Shown piece after piece: positions 1-8,857 of a stretch of DNA of 33,665 bases. The notes beneath the pieces were generated by a model. That model was not told the origin of the DNA. It searched no databases and was given only the letters and a program-made list of their open reading frames with translations. The first letter of the stretch is position 1. Each line of letters begins with the position of its first letter. Origin of the DNA: Corallococcus interemptor (lineage in GTDB: Bacteria; Myxococcota; Myxococcia; Myxococcales; Myxococcaceae); contig NZ_RAWM01000097.1 in assembly GCF_003668875.1 (NCBI RefSeq), positions 1-33,665 on the forward strand, given 5' to 3'. Both the position numbers and the translations under genes were made by a program.

Positions 1-43
1 ACCTATTAAGTCGTCGGCAGCGTCAGATGTGGATAAGAGACAG
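1..43. other. Illumina Nextera adapter remnant (P5 end, i5 index, Tn5 mosaic end)
   Basis: Bases 1-2 (AC) match the end of the P5 oligo. Bases 3-10 (CTATTAAG) match, from memory, the Nextera XT v2 i5 index S518. Bases 11-24 are TCGTCGGCAGCGTC, the Nextera read-1 tail. Bases 25-43 are the 19-bp Tn5 mosaic end with one mismatch (G for T at base 32). The element order is exactly that of a tagmented library, so this is untrimmed adapter at a contig end and not a genomic transposon. Real genomic sequence starts at base 44. Confidence 0.96.
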
Positions 44-666
44 GCGGGGGCCGGAGCGGCGGGGGGCGGCGGCGCGGCGTTCGGGTCGACGATGTCGCTG
101 ATGCGCTTCACGACCGTCTTGCCGCTCATGTCCACGACCTTGAACTCCTCCTCCTCGGGGAGTTCGCCGGCGTCCTGCTGCTTGTTCGTGTCGGGCTTGA
201 AGCGCTTCTTCTCCACCGGCTCCTGGCCGCGGTAGTGGCGCAGGATGGCGTGCTCGATTTCACGGTCGCCCGCCACCATGGGCACCACGCGGGCACGGCT
301 GCGCGCCACGACCTGGTCCAGCGTGGCCAGGTCCGTGGGGTCGGACATCGCCAGCACCAGCGTCTTCCCGTTGTCCTTGAGCTGCACGGGGAAGATGCCC
401 TTCTGCTCGGCGAGCCCCACGTCCACGCGCGCGAGCGCCGCCGCGTCCTTCGTCAGGTTGCCCAGCTGCACGCGCGGCATTCCCAGGCCCTGGCAGATGG
501 CCTGGGTGATGGTCTCCTCGGACGCCAGGCCCAGGTCCGCGATGACGCGCGACACGCGTCCGCCCCACTGGTCCAACGACGCGAGCGCGCTGCGTAGCTG
601 CAACTCGTCGATGACGCGCGCCTTGATGAGGATGTCCGCGATGCGATTCCGGGAAGGGGGAGCCAT
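44..666 (-). CDS. GspE/PilB N-terminal (MshEN-type) domain protein, 3' end cut off
   Basis: The minus-strand frame opens with ATG at 664-666 and stays open to the adapter junction at base 43, giving at least 207 residues. Residues 1 to about 150 look like an MshEN / T2SS-E N-terminal domain: an early helix (NRIADILIKARVIDE), then a segment ending ITQAICQGLGMPRVQL, then a region with LVLAMSDPTDLATLD, which is the typical core of this fold. In type II secretion and type IV pilus ATPases this domain joins the motor to the inner-membrane platform, and in some members it binds c-di-GMP. An acidic stretch (GELPEEEEFKVVDM) and a Pro/Ala-rich run follow. No ATPase motif is reached before the break, so it may be a stand-alone domain, common in myxobacteria, or a truncated ATPase. 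Any residues read beyond base 44 are adapter. Confidence 0.8.
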
Positions 667-738
667 GGGGTGGGGATTCTAGCGTCTGATGGCGCGGACG
701 CTCAGTCCACGTCACCGAACAGGCAAGGAGGCTGGACC

Positions 739-933
739 ATGCAACCGTTCGCGGACGCCGCCACCCAGATGTGCCCGTACTGCGGTGAAGAGGTCGAAGT
801 CGACGTGGACTCGCTGGGGGCCTCCTCCGAGTCCTACGTGGAGGACTGCCCCGTCTGCTGCCGCCCCTGGCAGGTGCGCGTCACCCGGGACGACGACGGC
901 GCCATGGTCACCCTGGGCCGCGACGACGACTGA
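739..933 (+). CDS. CPXCG-type cysteine-rich zinc-ribbon protein
   Basis: A 64-residue protein with two metal-binding knuckles: C12-x2-C15 (CPYCG) and C37-x2-C40 (CPVCCRPW). The spacing and the Trp after the second pair fit the Cys_rich_CPXG family (PF14255), small single-zinc-ribbon proteins of unknown role. The chosen ATG has a strong AAGGAGG at 725-731, seven bases upstream. An in-frame start near 670 would add an unconvincing N-terminus and lacks such a site. The C-terminus is highly acidic (GRDDD). It is divergent from the MshEN protein across a 72-bp gap that must hold both promoters. Likely cytoplasmic; no partner is evident. Confidence 0.85.
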   Translation: MQPFADAATQMCPYCGEEVEVDVDSLGASSESYVEDCPVCCRPWQVRVTRDDDGAMVTLGRDDD

Positions 934-1169
934 GCGTGGCCCCCCGGAAGGAGGGCAGGCGGGCAGGCACGAAGGCCCTTCGCGGGGGCTCGCTGGGGCT
1001 CCAAGACGCGCGGGGGCGTTCCTTGACACGTCCCGAAGCATGGTTCTCTTGAGTCTTGTGAGGCGCTGCCGGGCACCCCCGAAGTGACGGGGCCCCGGAC
1101 GCCGATTCAACAACGACCGTGAACCCGCACGACGTGCGTCCCCAGGGGCGTCACGAACAGGAGAAGACC

Positions 1170-1610
1170 ATGCTGACCGCTCGCTATCCCTTCAACAACG
1201 CCGCCGTCACCCACCCGCTGCTGCGCGACTTCGACTTCCTCTTCCGCGAGCTGGGCGTCCGCAACGACGCCGAGCGCACCGTCACGCCCGCGGCGGACAT
1301 CCTGGAGGCCGAGTCCGGCATCACGCTGCGCGTGGACCTGCCCGGCCATGACGCCAAGGCCATCCAGGTGAAGGTGGAGGACGGTGTGCTGACCGTGCGC
1401 TCCGAGCGCAAGGCCGAACCCGTTCCGGAGGGCAGCACCCTGCGGCGCCAGGAGCGCGCCTCGGGTGTGTACGCGCGCCAGTTCCGCCTGCCGGACACGG
1501 TGGACGCGACCCGCGTGGAGGCCCGCTACGACAATGGCGTGCTCACCCTCACCCTGCCGCGCCGCGAGGAGACCAAGCCCCGCGTCGTCGAGGTGAAGGT
1601 CCAGGGTTGA
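1170..1610 (+). CDS. Small heat shock protein, Hsp20 / alpha-crystallin family
   Basis: An ATP-independent holdase of 146 residues that binds unfolding proteins and forms oligomers. The alpha-crystallin domain spans about residues 40-132, from TPAADILEAESGITLRVDLP to the family signature A-x3-N-G-V-L (residues 118-125) followed by TLTLP. A short C-terminal tail with alternating hydrophobics (RVVEVKV) fits the I-x-I docking motif loosely. ATG 1170 has AGGAG at 1159-1163; a GTG at 1119 would add 17 residues without a ribosome site. The upstream 236 bp hold TTGACA at 1023-1028 but no convincing -10 box, and no CIRCE element was found. The stop codon lies inside a 20-bp perfect palindrome (1606-1625). 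Confidence 0.95.
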   Translation: MLTARYPFNNAAVTHPLLRDFDFLFRELGVRNDAERTVTPAADILEAESGITLRVDLPGHDAKAIQVKVEDGVLTVRSERKAEPVPEGSTLRRQERASGVYARQFRLPDTVDATRVEARYDNGVLTLTLPRREETKPRVVEVKVQG

Positions 1611-1625
1611 TGCACGTGCATCAAC
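1606..1625. repeat. 20-bp perfect palindrome across the hsp20 stop codon
   Basis: The half-site GTTGATGCAC is followed immediately by its exact reverse complement, with no spacer. The hsp20 TGA (1608-1610) sits inside it. As RNA it could fold with a small loop, but no T-run follows, so it is not a classic terminator. As DNA it resembles a dimeric-protein binding site. Function unknown. Confidence 0.85.
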
Positions 1626-1697
1626 ACCCCATCAGGGAGGCCGCTGCCCTCGCCGGAGCGAGGCGCGGCGACTCCCGCAAGCATCCTTGCGACCCGA

Positions 1698-1725
1698 GGG
1701 CTTCCGCGGTGGGCGGCGGAAGCCC
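1698..1725. terminator. GC-rich 10-bp hairpin between convergent genes
   Basis: GGGCTTCCGC (1698-1707) pairs perfectly with GCGGAAGCCC (1716-1725) around an 8-nt loop. It lies nine bases past the stop of the minus-strand HTH-receiver gene and about 90 bp past hsp20. It has no U-tract on either strand, so it is a candidate bidirectional or Rho-assisted stop and not a textbook intrinsic terminator. Confidence 0.5.
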
Positions 1726-1733
1726 CCGTCCCC

Positions 1734-2318
1734 TTACTTGCGAGCAGTGTTGAGCGCCAGCGGCACCCGGAACAGCTCCATGACCTGCGTGACGTCCAGC
1801 GGCTTGGGCAGGCACGCCACCGCGCCGGCCTGCTTGGACTGCTCCACCACGTCGGGCGTGTGATTGCTCGTCATGGTGATGAGGCGCACGCCCTCCATCT
1901 GCTTGCGCGCGCGGATGCGCTTGCAGACCTCGATGCCGTCGATGTCCGGCATGTTGAGGTCGATGATCATCCCGTGCGGCTTCTGCTCGGACACCAGCAG
2001 CAGGGCCTCCACGCCGCTCGTGGTGGTCTGGAGCTCCACCTGGTTCGCGTGCGGCTTGAACGCGCGCTTGATGGCGTCCAGCACCGGGCGCTCGTCGTCC
2101 ACGACCAGCAGGCGCACCGTGCTGCTGCCCAGCTCCTCGGGCACGGGCATCTGGTGGGTGACCAGGAAGGTGCGCAGGTCGGTTGAACGCACGCGACGGT
2201 GACCGCCCGGAGTCCGGAAGGCCATCAGGATGCCGCGGTCGATCCACTTGCTCACCGTCGACGGGTCCACCTGAAGCAACCGACTGATGTCGTGCGTCGT
2301 GTAGAGCTGGTCCGTCAT
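1734..2318 (-). CDS. MerR/excisionase-like HTH plus response-regulator receiver protein
   Basis: A 194-residue regulator. Residues 4-53 are a BldC/excisionase-like MerR-type helix-turn-helix (YTTHDISRLLQVDPSTVSKW, then TPGGHRR). Residues 68-185 are a complete receiver domain: acidic pair D74/D75, phospho-acceptor D120 (IIDLNMP), T150 and K172 (LPKP). All catalytic positions are present, so phosphorylation by a histidine kinase is expected, yet no kinase is adjacent. The DNA-binding part precedes the receiver, the reverse of the usual order. ATG 2318 is chosen because GAGGGGAG lies just upstream; an in-frame start at 2369 adds 17 residues with no ribosome site. It lies 83 bp downstream of kdsC on the same strand and may be cotranscribed. 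Target genes are unknown. Confidence 0.88.
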   Translation of the reverse strand: MTDQLYTTHDISRLLQVDPSTVSKWIDRGILMAFRTPGGHRRVRSTDLRTFLVTHQMPVPEELGSSTVRLLVVDDERPVLDAIKRAFKPHANQVELQTTTSGVEALLLVSEQKPHGMIIDLNMPDIDGIEVCKRIRARKQMEGVRLITMTSNHTPDVVEQSKQAGAVACLPKPLDVTQVMELFRVPLALNTARK

Positions 2319-2383
2319 CGCCGTACTCCCCTCGGACTGCATCGTTCCACTAGCCATGGAAATAAACACCTACCTTGAATGCG

Positions 2384-2398
2384 GGGTTTGATCAACCC
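2384..2398. promoter_or_regulatory. Short dyad with TTGATCAA core between kdsC and the HTH-receiver gene
   Basis: GGGTT (2384-2388) and AACCC (2394-2398) form inverted arms around a centre that includes the 8-bp palindrome TTGATCAA (2388-2395). It begins a few bases after the kdsC stop and 66 bp before the regulator start, in an AT-richer patch. It could be an operator for the downstream regulator or a weak stop for kdsC; the sequence does not decide. Confidence 0.3.
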
Positions 2399-2401
2399 AC
2401 C

Positions 2402-2977
2402 CTACGACGTGCTGCGTTTATCTGTGCTTCTCATCAGACCCACGGCGTCTTCCCAACGGCCACTGGCACGGAGGCACAGCTCCACAAGCTCACGGGCGGC
2501 TCCGTGACCGCCCACGTTCGTCGTAACGAAGTCCGCTTCCTGGCGCACCTCGGGAACAGCATCCGCCGGACAGGCGGAAAGCCCTGAGAGTGACATGGGG
2601 TCCAGGTCGTTCAGGTCGTCTCCCATATACGCGCACTGACTCGCGGGTATTTGGAGTTGGGCCAGCAATTCAAGAAGGGCGGGACCCTTCTCCTTGCGCC
2701 CCTGGAAGATGGCGGCGAGGCCCAATTCCCGGCCTCGCGCTTCGACGATGCGGGACGAGCGCGCGGTGAGGATGGCGGCGGGCAGGCCCACCAGCCGGGC
2801 CATGACGAGCGCATGGCCGTCCTTCACGTTGAAGCGCTTCATCACCTCGCCGTTGTCGCCGTAGTACAGCCCGCCGTCGGTGAGGACGCCATCCACGTCG
2901 AACACGAGCAATCGCACGCGCGACGCACGGGACGTCAGCTCTTCCCTGCCCGGCTTGGAAGGCGCTTCCGTCTGCAT
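2402..2977 (-). CDS. kdsC: 3-deoxy-D-manno-octulosonate 8-phosphate phosphatase (KdsC)
   Basis: Hydrolyses KDO 8-phosphate to KDO, the third step of CMP-KDO synthesis for lipid A-core LPS, in the cytoplasm. It is a HAD phosphatase of the cap-less YrbI type with 191 residues, close to the family length. Motif I is FDVDGVLTDG (nucleophile D27, acid D29), motif II is ILTAR (T71), the motif III lysine lies in QGRKEKG, and motif IV is GDDLND (D120/D121). The ATG at 2977 is preceded by AGGTGAGGAGG. Another in-frame ATG at 3001 overlaps the kdsA stop (TGATG) but has only a weak ribosome site; it would add eight residues. Last gene of the pyrG-kdsA-kdsC operon, likely translationally coupled to kdsA. 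Confidence 0.93.
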   Translation of the reverse strand: MQTEAPSKPGREELTSRASRVRLLVFDVDGVLTDGGLYYGDNGEVMKRFNVKDGHALVMARLVGLPAAILTARSSRIVEARGRELGLAAIFQGRKEKGPALLELLAQLQIPASQCAYMGDDLNDLDPMSLSGLSACPADAVPEVRQEADFVTTNVGGHGAARELVELCLRASGRWEDAVGLMRSTDKRSTS

Positions 2978-3000
2978 GGCCTCCTCACCTTTCGCGTCCA

Positions 3001-5504
<2,504 letters not shown>

Positions 5505-5561
5505 TCAAATATTCTCTGACGCACGGACGGCCGGCTGGCCTCAACCGGCGCGCTCAGCCCT

Positions 5562-5795
5562 TCACTGCGCGTCCCAACCGCCTGGACGCGCGACCGCGAA
5601 CTGCCGGGCCGTGGGCTGGCCCACGCGGAAGTGGCGCAGGTCGCACCCCCGGCAACTCCAGCCTTCCCAGCCTTTCTTCACGACCTGGTGAAGGCAGGCG
5701 TCGTAGTTGGGACAAAAAAGGTTGCGCTGGTCGTCCACCGTCTCTTCGTCACGGAGGGCGGAAGGCAGAGGGATGGGGCACGGTGTAATGGACAC
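5562..5795 (-). CDS. Small Cys4 (zinc-ribbon-like) protein, unknown function
   Basis: 77 residues from a GTG start at 5795, which has AGGAG eight bases upstream. An in-frame ATG at 5876 would add 27 low-complexity residues and has a poor ribosome site. Four cysteines form a C28-x5-C34 ... C48-x2-C51 pattern (FCPNYDACL, then WEGWSCRGCDL) with two tryptophans before the second pair, consistent with one structural zinc. I do not recognise a characterised family. The gene lies between the strong terminator at 5897-5932 and pyrG, on the same strand as both, so it probably has its own promoter within 5796-5896. Cytoplasmic, with no signal peptide. Function not assignable. Confidence 0.72.
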   Translation of the reverse strand: MSITPCPIPLPSALRDEETVDDQRNLFCPNYDACLHQVVKKGWEGWSCRGCDLRHFRVGQPTARQFAVARPGGWDAQ

Positions 5796-5896
5796 GGCAG
5801 TTCTCCTGCAGTCGACCCCGACGGTCGTGGATGTGCTTCCCCCCGGCGGCCACGAACCGGTGGGTGGACAGGACATTCCCGGTAGGAAAGGGGACG

Positions 5897-5932
5897 AAAA
5901 AAGTCGCCCCCGCCGGCAAAGGCAGGGGCGAC
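5897..5932 (-). terminator. Strong intrinsic terminator downstream of the micro-ORF
   Basis: Read on the minus strand, GTCGCCCC (5932-5925) pairs perfectly with GGGGCGAC (5910-5903), and three inner pairs (GCC/GGC) extend the stem. A run of six T residues (5902-5897) follows directly. It is the only textbook stem plus T-tract seen in the window. It ends any transcript carrying the ABC exporter and the 16-codon ORF and separates them from the Cys4 protein gene. Confidence 0.9.
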
Positions 5933-5972
5933 TCGTTACCGCGGGCGTCACTTCCGCCGGGGACAACCTGCG

Positions 5973-6023
5973 TTAGCAGGCCACCGCGACGGAGGTGGAC
6001 GCCTTGATCTTGCTGTCGTTCAA
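5973..6023 (-). CDS. 16-residue micro-ORF ending in Cys (candidate signal, leader or RiPP peptide)
   Basis: TTG at 6023 to TAA at 5973 encodes MNDSKIKASTSVAVAC. It is too short for normal gene calling, but its ribosome site is exceptional: AGAAAGGAGGTGAT (6040-6027) is complementary to the 3' tail of 16S rRNA over 14 nt, and the AGGAGG core is seven bases from the TTG. The sequence has a charged start, then a Ser/Thr/Ala/Val stretch and a terminal Cys. It lies 99 bp after the ABC exporter stop and about 40 bp before a strong terminator, so it would be the last cistron of the exporter transcript or a short transcript of its own. It could be an exported peptide, a RiPP precursor, or a leader peptide for attenuation. 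There are no codon repeats of the kind seen in amino-acid attenuators. Function unknown. Confidence 0.5.
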   Translation of the reverse strand: MNDSKIKASTSVAVAC

Positions 6024-6026
6024 GGC

Positions 6027-6040
6027 ATCACCTCCTTTCT
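6027..6040 (-). promoter_or_regulatory. Extended Shine-Dalgarno, 14-nt complement of the 16S rRNA 3' end
   Basis: The plus strand here reads ATCACCTCCTTTCT, the sequence of the 16S rRNA 3' tail, so the minus-strand transcript carries its full complement upstream of the TTG at 6023. Typical sites in this window match 5-7 nt. The next codon triplet inside it (ATG CCT TGA) is a two-codon dead end, which leaves the TTG as the sensible start. Confidence 0.75.
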
Positions 6041-6122
6041 TGCGGCAGCAGAGATAATGCGTGCCCCCATTTCTCGCCACGCAGATGGAGGGGTGGGAGA
6101 GGGTCGTCCGGGGAACGAGCGT

Positions 6123-7892
6123 TCAGGCGGCGACGACCTGGCGCTCCACGAGGCGGCGGTAGAGGCCGTCCTGCGTCATGAGGGTGGAGTGGGTGCCGCT
6201 CTGCACCACGCGGCCGTGCTCCATCACCAGCACGCGCTGGGCGTTGGCCACGGTGGACAGGCGGTGGGCGATGATGAGCGTGGTGCGGCCCTGCATCAGC
6301 CGGTCGAGCGCGTCCTTCACCAGGTGCTCGCTCTCCGAATCCAGGGCGGAGGTGGCCTCGTCCAGGATGAGGATGCGAGGGTCCTTGAGCACGGCCCGCG
6401 CGATGGCCACGCGCTGCTTCTGGCCGCCGGACAGCTGCACGCCGCGCTCGCCCACCTCCGTGCGGTAGCCGTCCGGGAAGCGCTGGATGAAGTCGTGCGC
6501 GTTCGCGGCGCGGGCGGCGGCCTCCACCTCCGCGTCGGTGGCGTCCGGGCGGCCGTAGCGGATGTTGTCCGCGATGGAGCAGGAGAAGAGCAGGGGCTCC
6601 TGGGCGACCATGCCCACGTTGCGCCGCAGCCAGCTGGGGTCCAGCGACTTCAGGGGGCGGCCGTCCAGGCGCAGCTCGCCCTGGAGCGGATCATAGAAGC
6701 GGGACATGAGGGCGGCGAGCGTGGACTTTCCGGCGCCGGAGGAGCCCACCACGGCGACGACCTCGCCCGCGTTGACGGTGAGGTCGATGCCCTGGAGCAC
6801 CGGCACGTCCGGGCGCGTGGGGTAGGCGAAGTGCACGCCGCGCAGCTCCACGCGGCCCTCGACGGTGGCGGGGCGCTCGCCTTCCGCGGCGGGGATGGCG
6901 GGCTCGCGGTCCATCAATTCGAAGACGCGCTCGGCGGCGCCGGAGGCGCGCATGAAGTCCGCCCAGAGGTCCGCCAGGGAGCCCATGGAGACGGCCACGA
7001 GCATCGTGTAGATGAGGAACGAGGTGAGGGCGCCCACGGACAGCTCGCCGTCCACCACCAGCCGGCCGCCGTACCAGAACACCACCACCGCGGCGATGTA
7101 GCCCGCGCTGGAGGCGCCGCCCATGAAGGCGGCGGACTGGCGCGCGCGGTTGCGGGCGACCTCGTAGGCGTTGCGCACGGCGTTGCCATAGCGCGACACC
7201 TCCGACGGCTCCGCCGCGAAGGAGCGCACGGTGCGCATGCCGGACAGGCTCTCCTCCGCGACCTCGCTGGCCTTGGCGAGCGCGTCCTGCACGTTGCGCG
7301 ACAGCCCGCGCACGCGCCGGCCGTAGACCATGCCGCCCACGGCCACCACGGGCACGATGGCGAGCATGAGGAAGGTGAGCGAGGGCGAGGTGTAGAAGAG
7401 CAGCACGATGCCGCCCAGGGCCTGCACGGCGTTGCGCAGCCCCTGGGAGATGTTCGCGCTCACCGTGTTCTGGAGCACGGTGGTGTCGGAGGCGAGCCGG
7501 CTGGTGAGCTCTCCGGTGCGGTGCGTGTCGAAGAAGGCCACCTCCTGGTCCATGAGGCGGCGGAAGAAGTCCTGGCGCAGGCGCATGACCACGCGCTCGC
7601 CGGCGTTGGTGAAGAGGTAGAAGCGCAGGGAGGTGGCGACGCCCTGGACCAGGAAGACGGCCAGCATGACGAGCGCGGCCTTGTCGATGAGGCCGCGGTT
7701 CTTCGCGTTGAGCGCCTCGTCGATGAGGATGCGCACGCCCTGGGGGTAGACCAGGCTGGCGCCGCTGCTGATGAACAGGAAGACGGTGGCGACCAGCAGC
7801 GTGCCCAGTTCAGGGCGGGCCAGCGCCAGCAGGCGGCGCGCGGTGACCCCAGAGGCCTGGCGGGATGTCGGAGCGGAGACGGAGGGAGGCAC
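6123..7892 (-). CDS. ABC exporter, MsbA/ABCB-type half-transporter (fused membrane and ATPase domains)
   Basis: 589 residues. Residues about 25-310 form a six-helix type IV exporter membrane domain. Residues about 345-585 form the ATPase: Walker A GSSGAGKS (383-390), Q-loop Q431 (VAQEP), signature LSGGQ (487-491), Walker B ILILDE (507-512), D-loop SALD and H-loop H543. All catalytic positions are intact. It should act as a homodimer in the inner membrane. The family moves lipids, drugs or peptides, and the substrate cannot be read from sequence. It has no C39 peptidase domain, so it is not a classic leader-cleaving peptide exporter. The start is GTG 7892 with a weak ribosome site; an ATG alternative is not evident. 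It is divergent from the aldo/keto reductase. The 16-codon micro-ORF follows it on the same strand. Confidence 0.93.
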   Translation of the reverse strand: MPPSVSAPTSRQASGVTARRLLALARPELGTLLVATVFLFISSGASLVYPQGVRILIDEALNAKNRGLIDKAALVMLAVFLVQGVATSLRFYLFTNAGERVVMRLRQDFFRRLMDQEVAFFDTHRTGELTSRLASDTTVLQNTVSANISQGLRNAVQALGGIVLLFYTSPSLTFLMLAIVPVVAVGGMVYGRRVRGLSRNVQDALAKASEVAEESLSGMRTVRSFAAEPSEVSRYGNAVRNAYEVARNRARQSAAFMGGASSAGYIAAVVVFWYGGRLVVDGELSVGALTSFLIYTMLVAVSMGSLADLWADFMRASGAAERVFELMDREPAIPAAEGERPATVEGRVELRGVHFAYPTRPDVPVLQGIDLTVNAGEVVAVVGSSGAGKSTLAALMSRFYDPLQGELRLDGRPLKSLDPSWLRRNVGMVAQEPLLFSCSIADNIRYGRPDATDAEVEAAARAANAHDFIQRFPDGYRTEVGERGVQLSGGQKQRVAIARAVLKDPRILILDEATSALDSESEHLVKDALDRLMQGRTTLIIAHRLSTVANAQRVLVMEHGRVVQSGTHSTLMTQDGLYRRLVERQVVAA

Positions 7893-8008
7893 CGCCGGAG
7901 CCTACCGGACTGTCGCCGGACGTGCAGCCTGGACGGCGTCCGCAGGGCCGGGCTGCAGCCAGGAGGCCTGGGTGGTATTCCAGGGCCCGTACCACGCGAG
8001 GAGGGGCC

Positions 8009-8857
8009 ATGGAGAAGCGCGTCTTTGGCAACACCGGGGTGGCGGTGCCCGTCATCGGCCAGGGCACCTGGCAGATGGAGGATGACGACGCGGAAGGCGC
8101 CATCCGGGCCCTGCGCGCCGGCATGGACCTGGGGCTCACCCACCTGGACACCGCGGAGCTCTACGGGCAGGGGCGGGTGGAGGAGACGCTGGTGGCGAAG
8201 GCCATCGCGGGCCGGCGCGACGAGGTGTACCTCGTCTCCAAGGTGATGCCCTCCAACGCGACCCGGAAGGGCACGGTGGCCGCGTGCGAGCGGAGCCTGA
8301 AGCGGCTCGGCACGGACCGGCTGGACTGCTACCTGCTGCACTGGCCCGGCTCCCACCCGCTGGAGGACACGGTGGCGGCCTTCGAGGAGCTGGTGAAGGC
8401 GGGGAAGATCCGCTCCTGGGGGGTGAGCAACTTCGGGGTGGAGGAGCTGGAGGAGGCGCTGGCCCTGGCGGGCAGGGGGCGCATCGCGTGCAACCAGGTG
8501 CTGTACCACCTGGAGGAGCGCGCCATCGAGCACGCCGTCGTGCCGTGGTGCGAGGCGCAGGGCGTGGCGGTGGTGGCCTACAGCCCCTTTGGCAACGGGC
8601 AGTTCCCGTCACCCACCAGCGCGGGCGGCAAGGTGCTGGCGTCCATCGCGAAGGCGCACGGCGTGACACCCTTCCAGGTGGCGCTCCAGTTCCTGGTGCG
8701 CCGGCCGTCGGTGTTCGCCATCCCCAAGGCGAGCAACGCGGCGCACGTGCGCGACAACGCGAGCGCGGCCTCGCTGAAGCTCACGAAGGAGGAACTCCAG
8801 CGCATCGACGCGGCCTTCCCCCTGGGGGACGACCCGGGCGAGCTGCCGGTCATCTGA
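8009..8857 (+). CDS. Aldo/keto reductase
   Basis: NADPH-dependent reductase of carbonyl compounds, 282 residues, (beta/alpha)8 barrel. The catalytic tetrad is visible: Asp and Tyr in HLDTAELYGQG, Lys in LVSKVMP and His in YLLHWPG. Cofactor-loop sequences follow (WGVSNFGVEELEEAL, AYSPFGNG, FAIPKASN). ATG 8009 has AGGAGG at 7999-8004, five bases upstream. An upstream in-frame start near 7865 would overlap the divergent ABC gene and gives an unrelated N-terminus. Substrate unknown. The 3' end overlaps the kdsB 3' end by eight bases, tail to tail. Confidence 0.95.
   Translation: MEKRVFGNTGVAVPVIGQGTWQMEDDDAEGAIRALRAGMDLGLTHLDTAELYGQGRVEETLVAKAIAGRRDEVYLVSKVMPSNATRKGTVAACERSLKRLGTDRLDCYLLHWPGSHPLEDTVAAFEELVKAGKIRSWGVSNFGVEELEEALALAGRGRIACNQVLYHLEERAIEHAVVPWCEAQGVAVVAYSPFGNGQFPSPTSAGGKVLASIAKAHGVTPFQVALQFLVRRPSVFAIPKASNAAHVRDNASAASLKLTKEELQRIDAAFPLGDDPGELPVI

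Noticed and set aside
11-43. Genomic Tn5/IS50 end
   Set aside because: The mosaic end is preceded by the library index and primer sequence, so it is adapter and not a natural insertion.
953-968. 8-bp direct repeat GGGCAGGC twice downstream of the CPXCG gene
   Set aside because: Single short duplication in GC-rich DNA with no further copies nearby.
1021-1052. Possible promoter for hsp20 (TTGACA at 1023-1028)
   Set aside because: No acceptable -10 at 16-18 bp spacing, and no sigma-32-type or CIRCE element; not strong enough to list.
6057-8246. 729-codon plus-strand open frame across the ABC exporter
   Set aside because: Shadow of the exporter gene, which has all ABC motifs; the plus frame has only biased composition.
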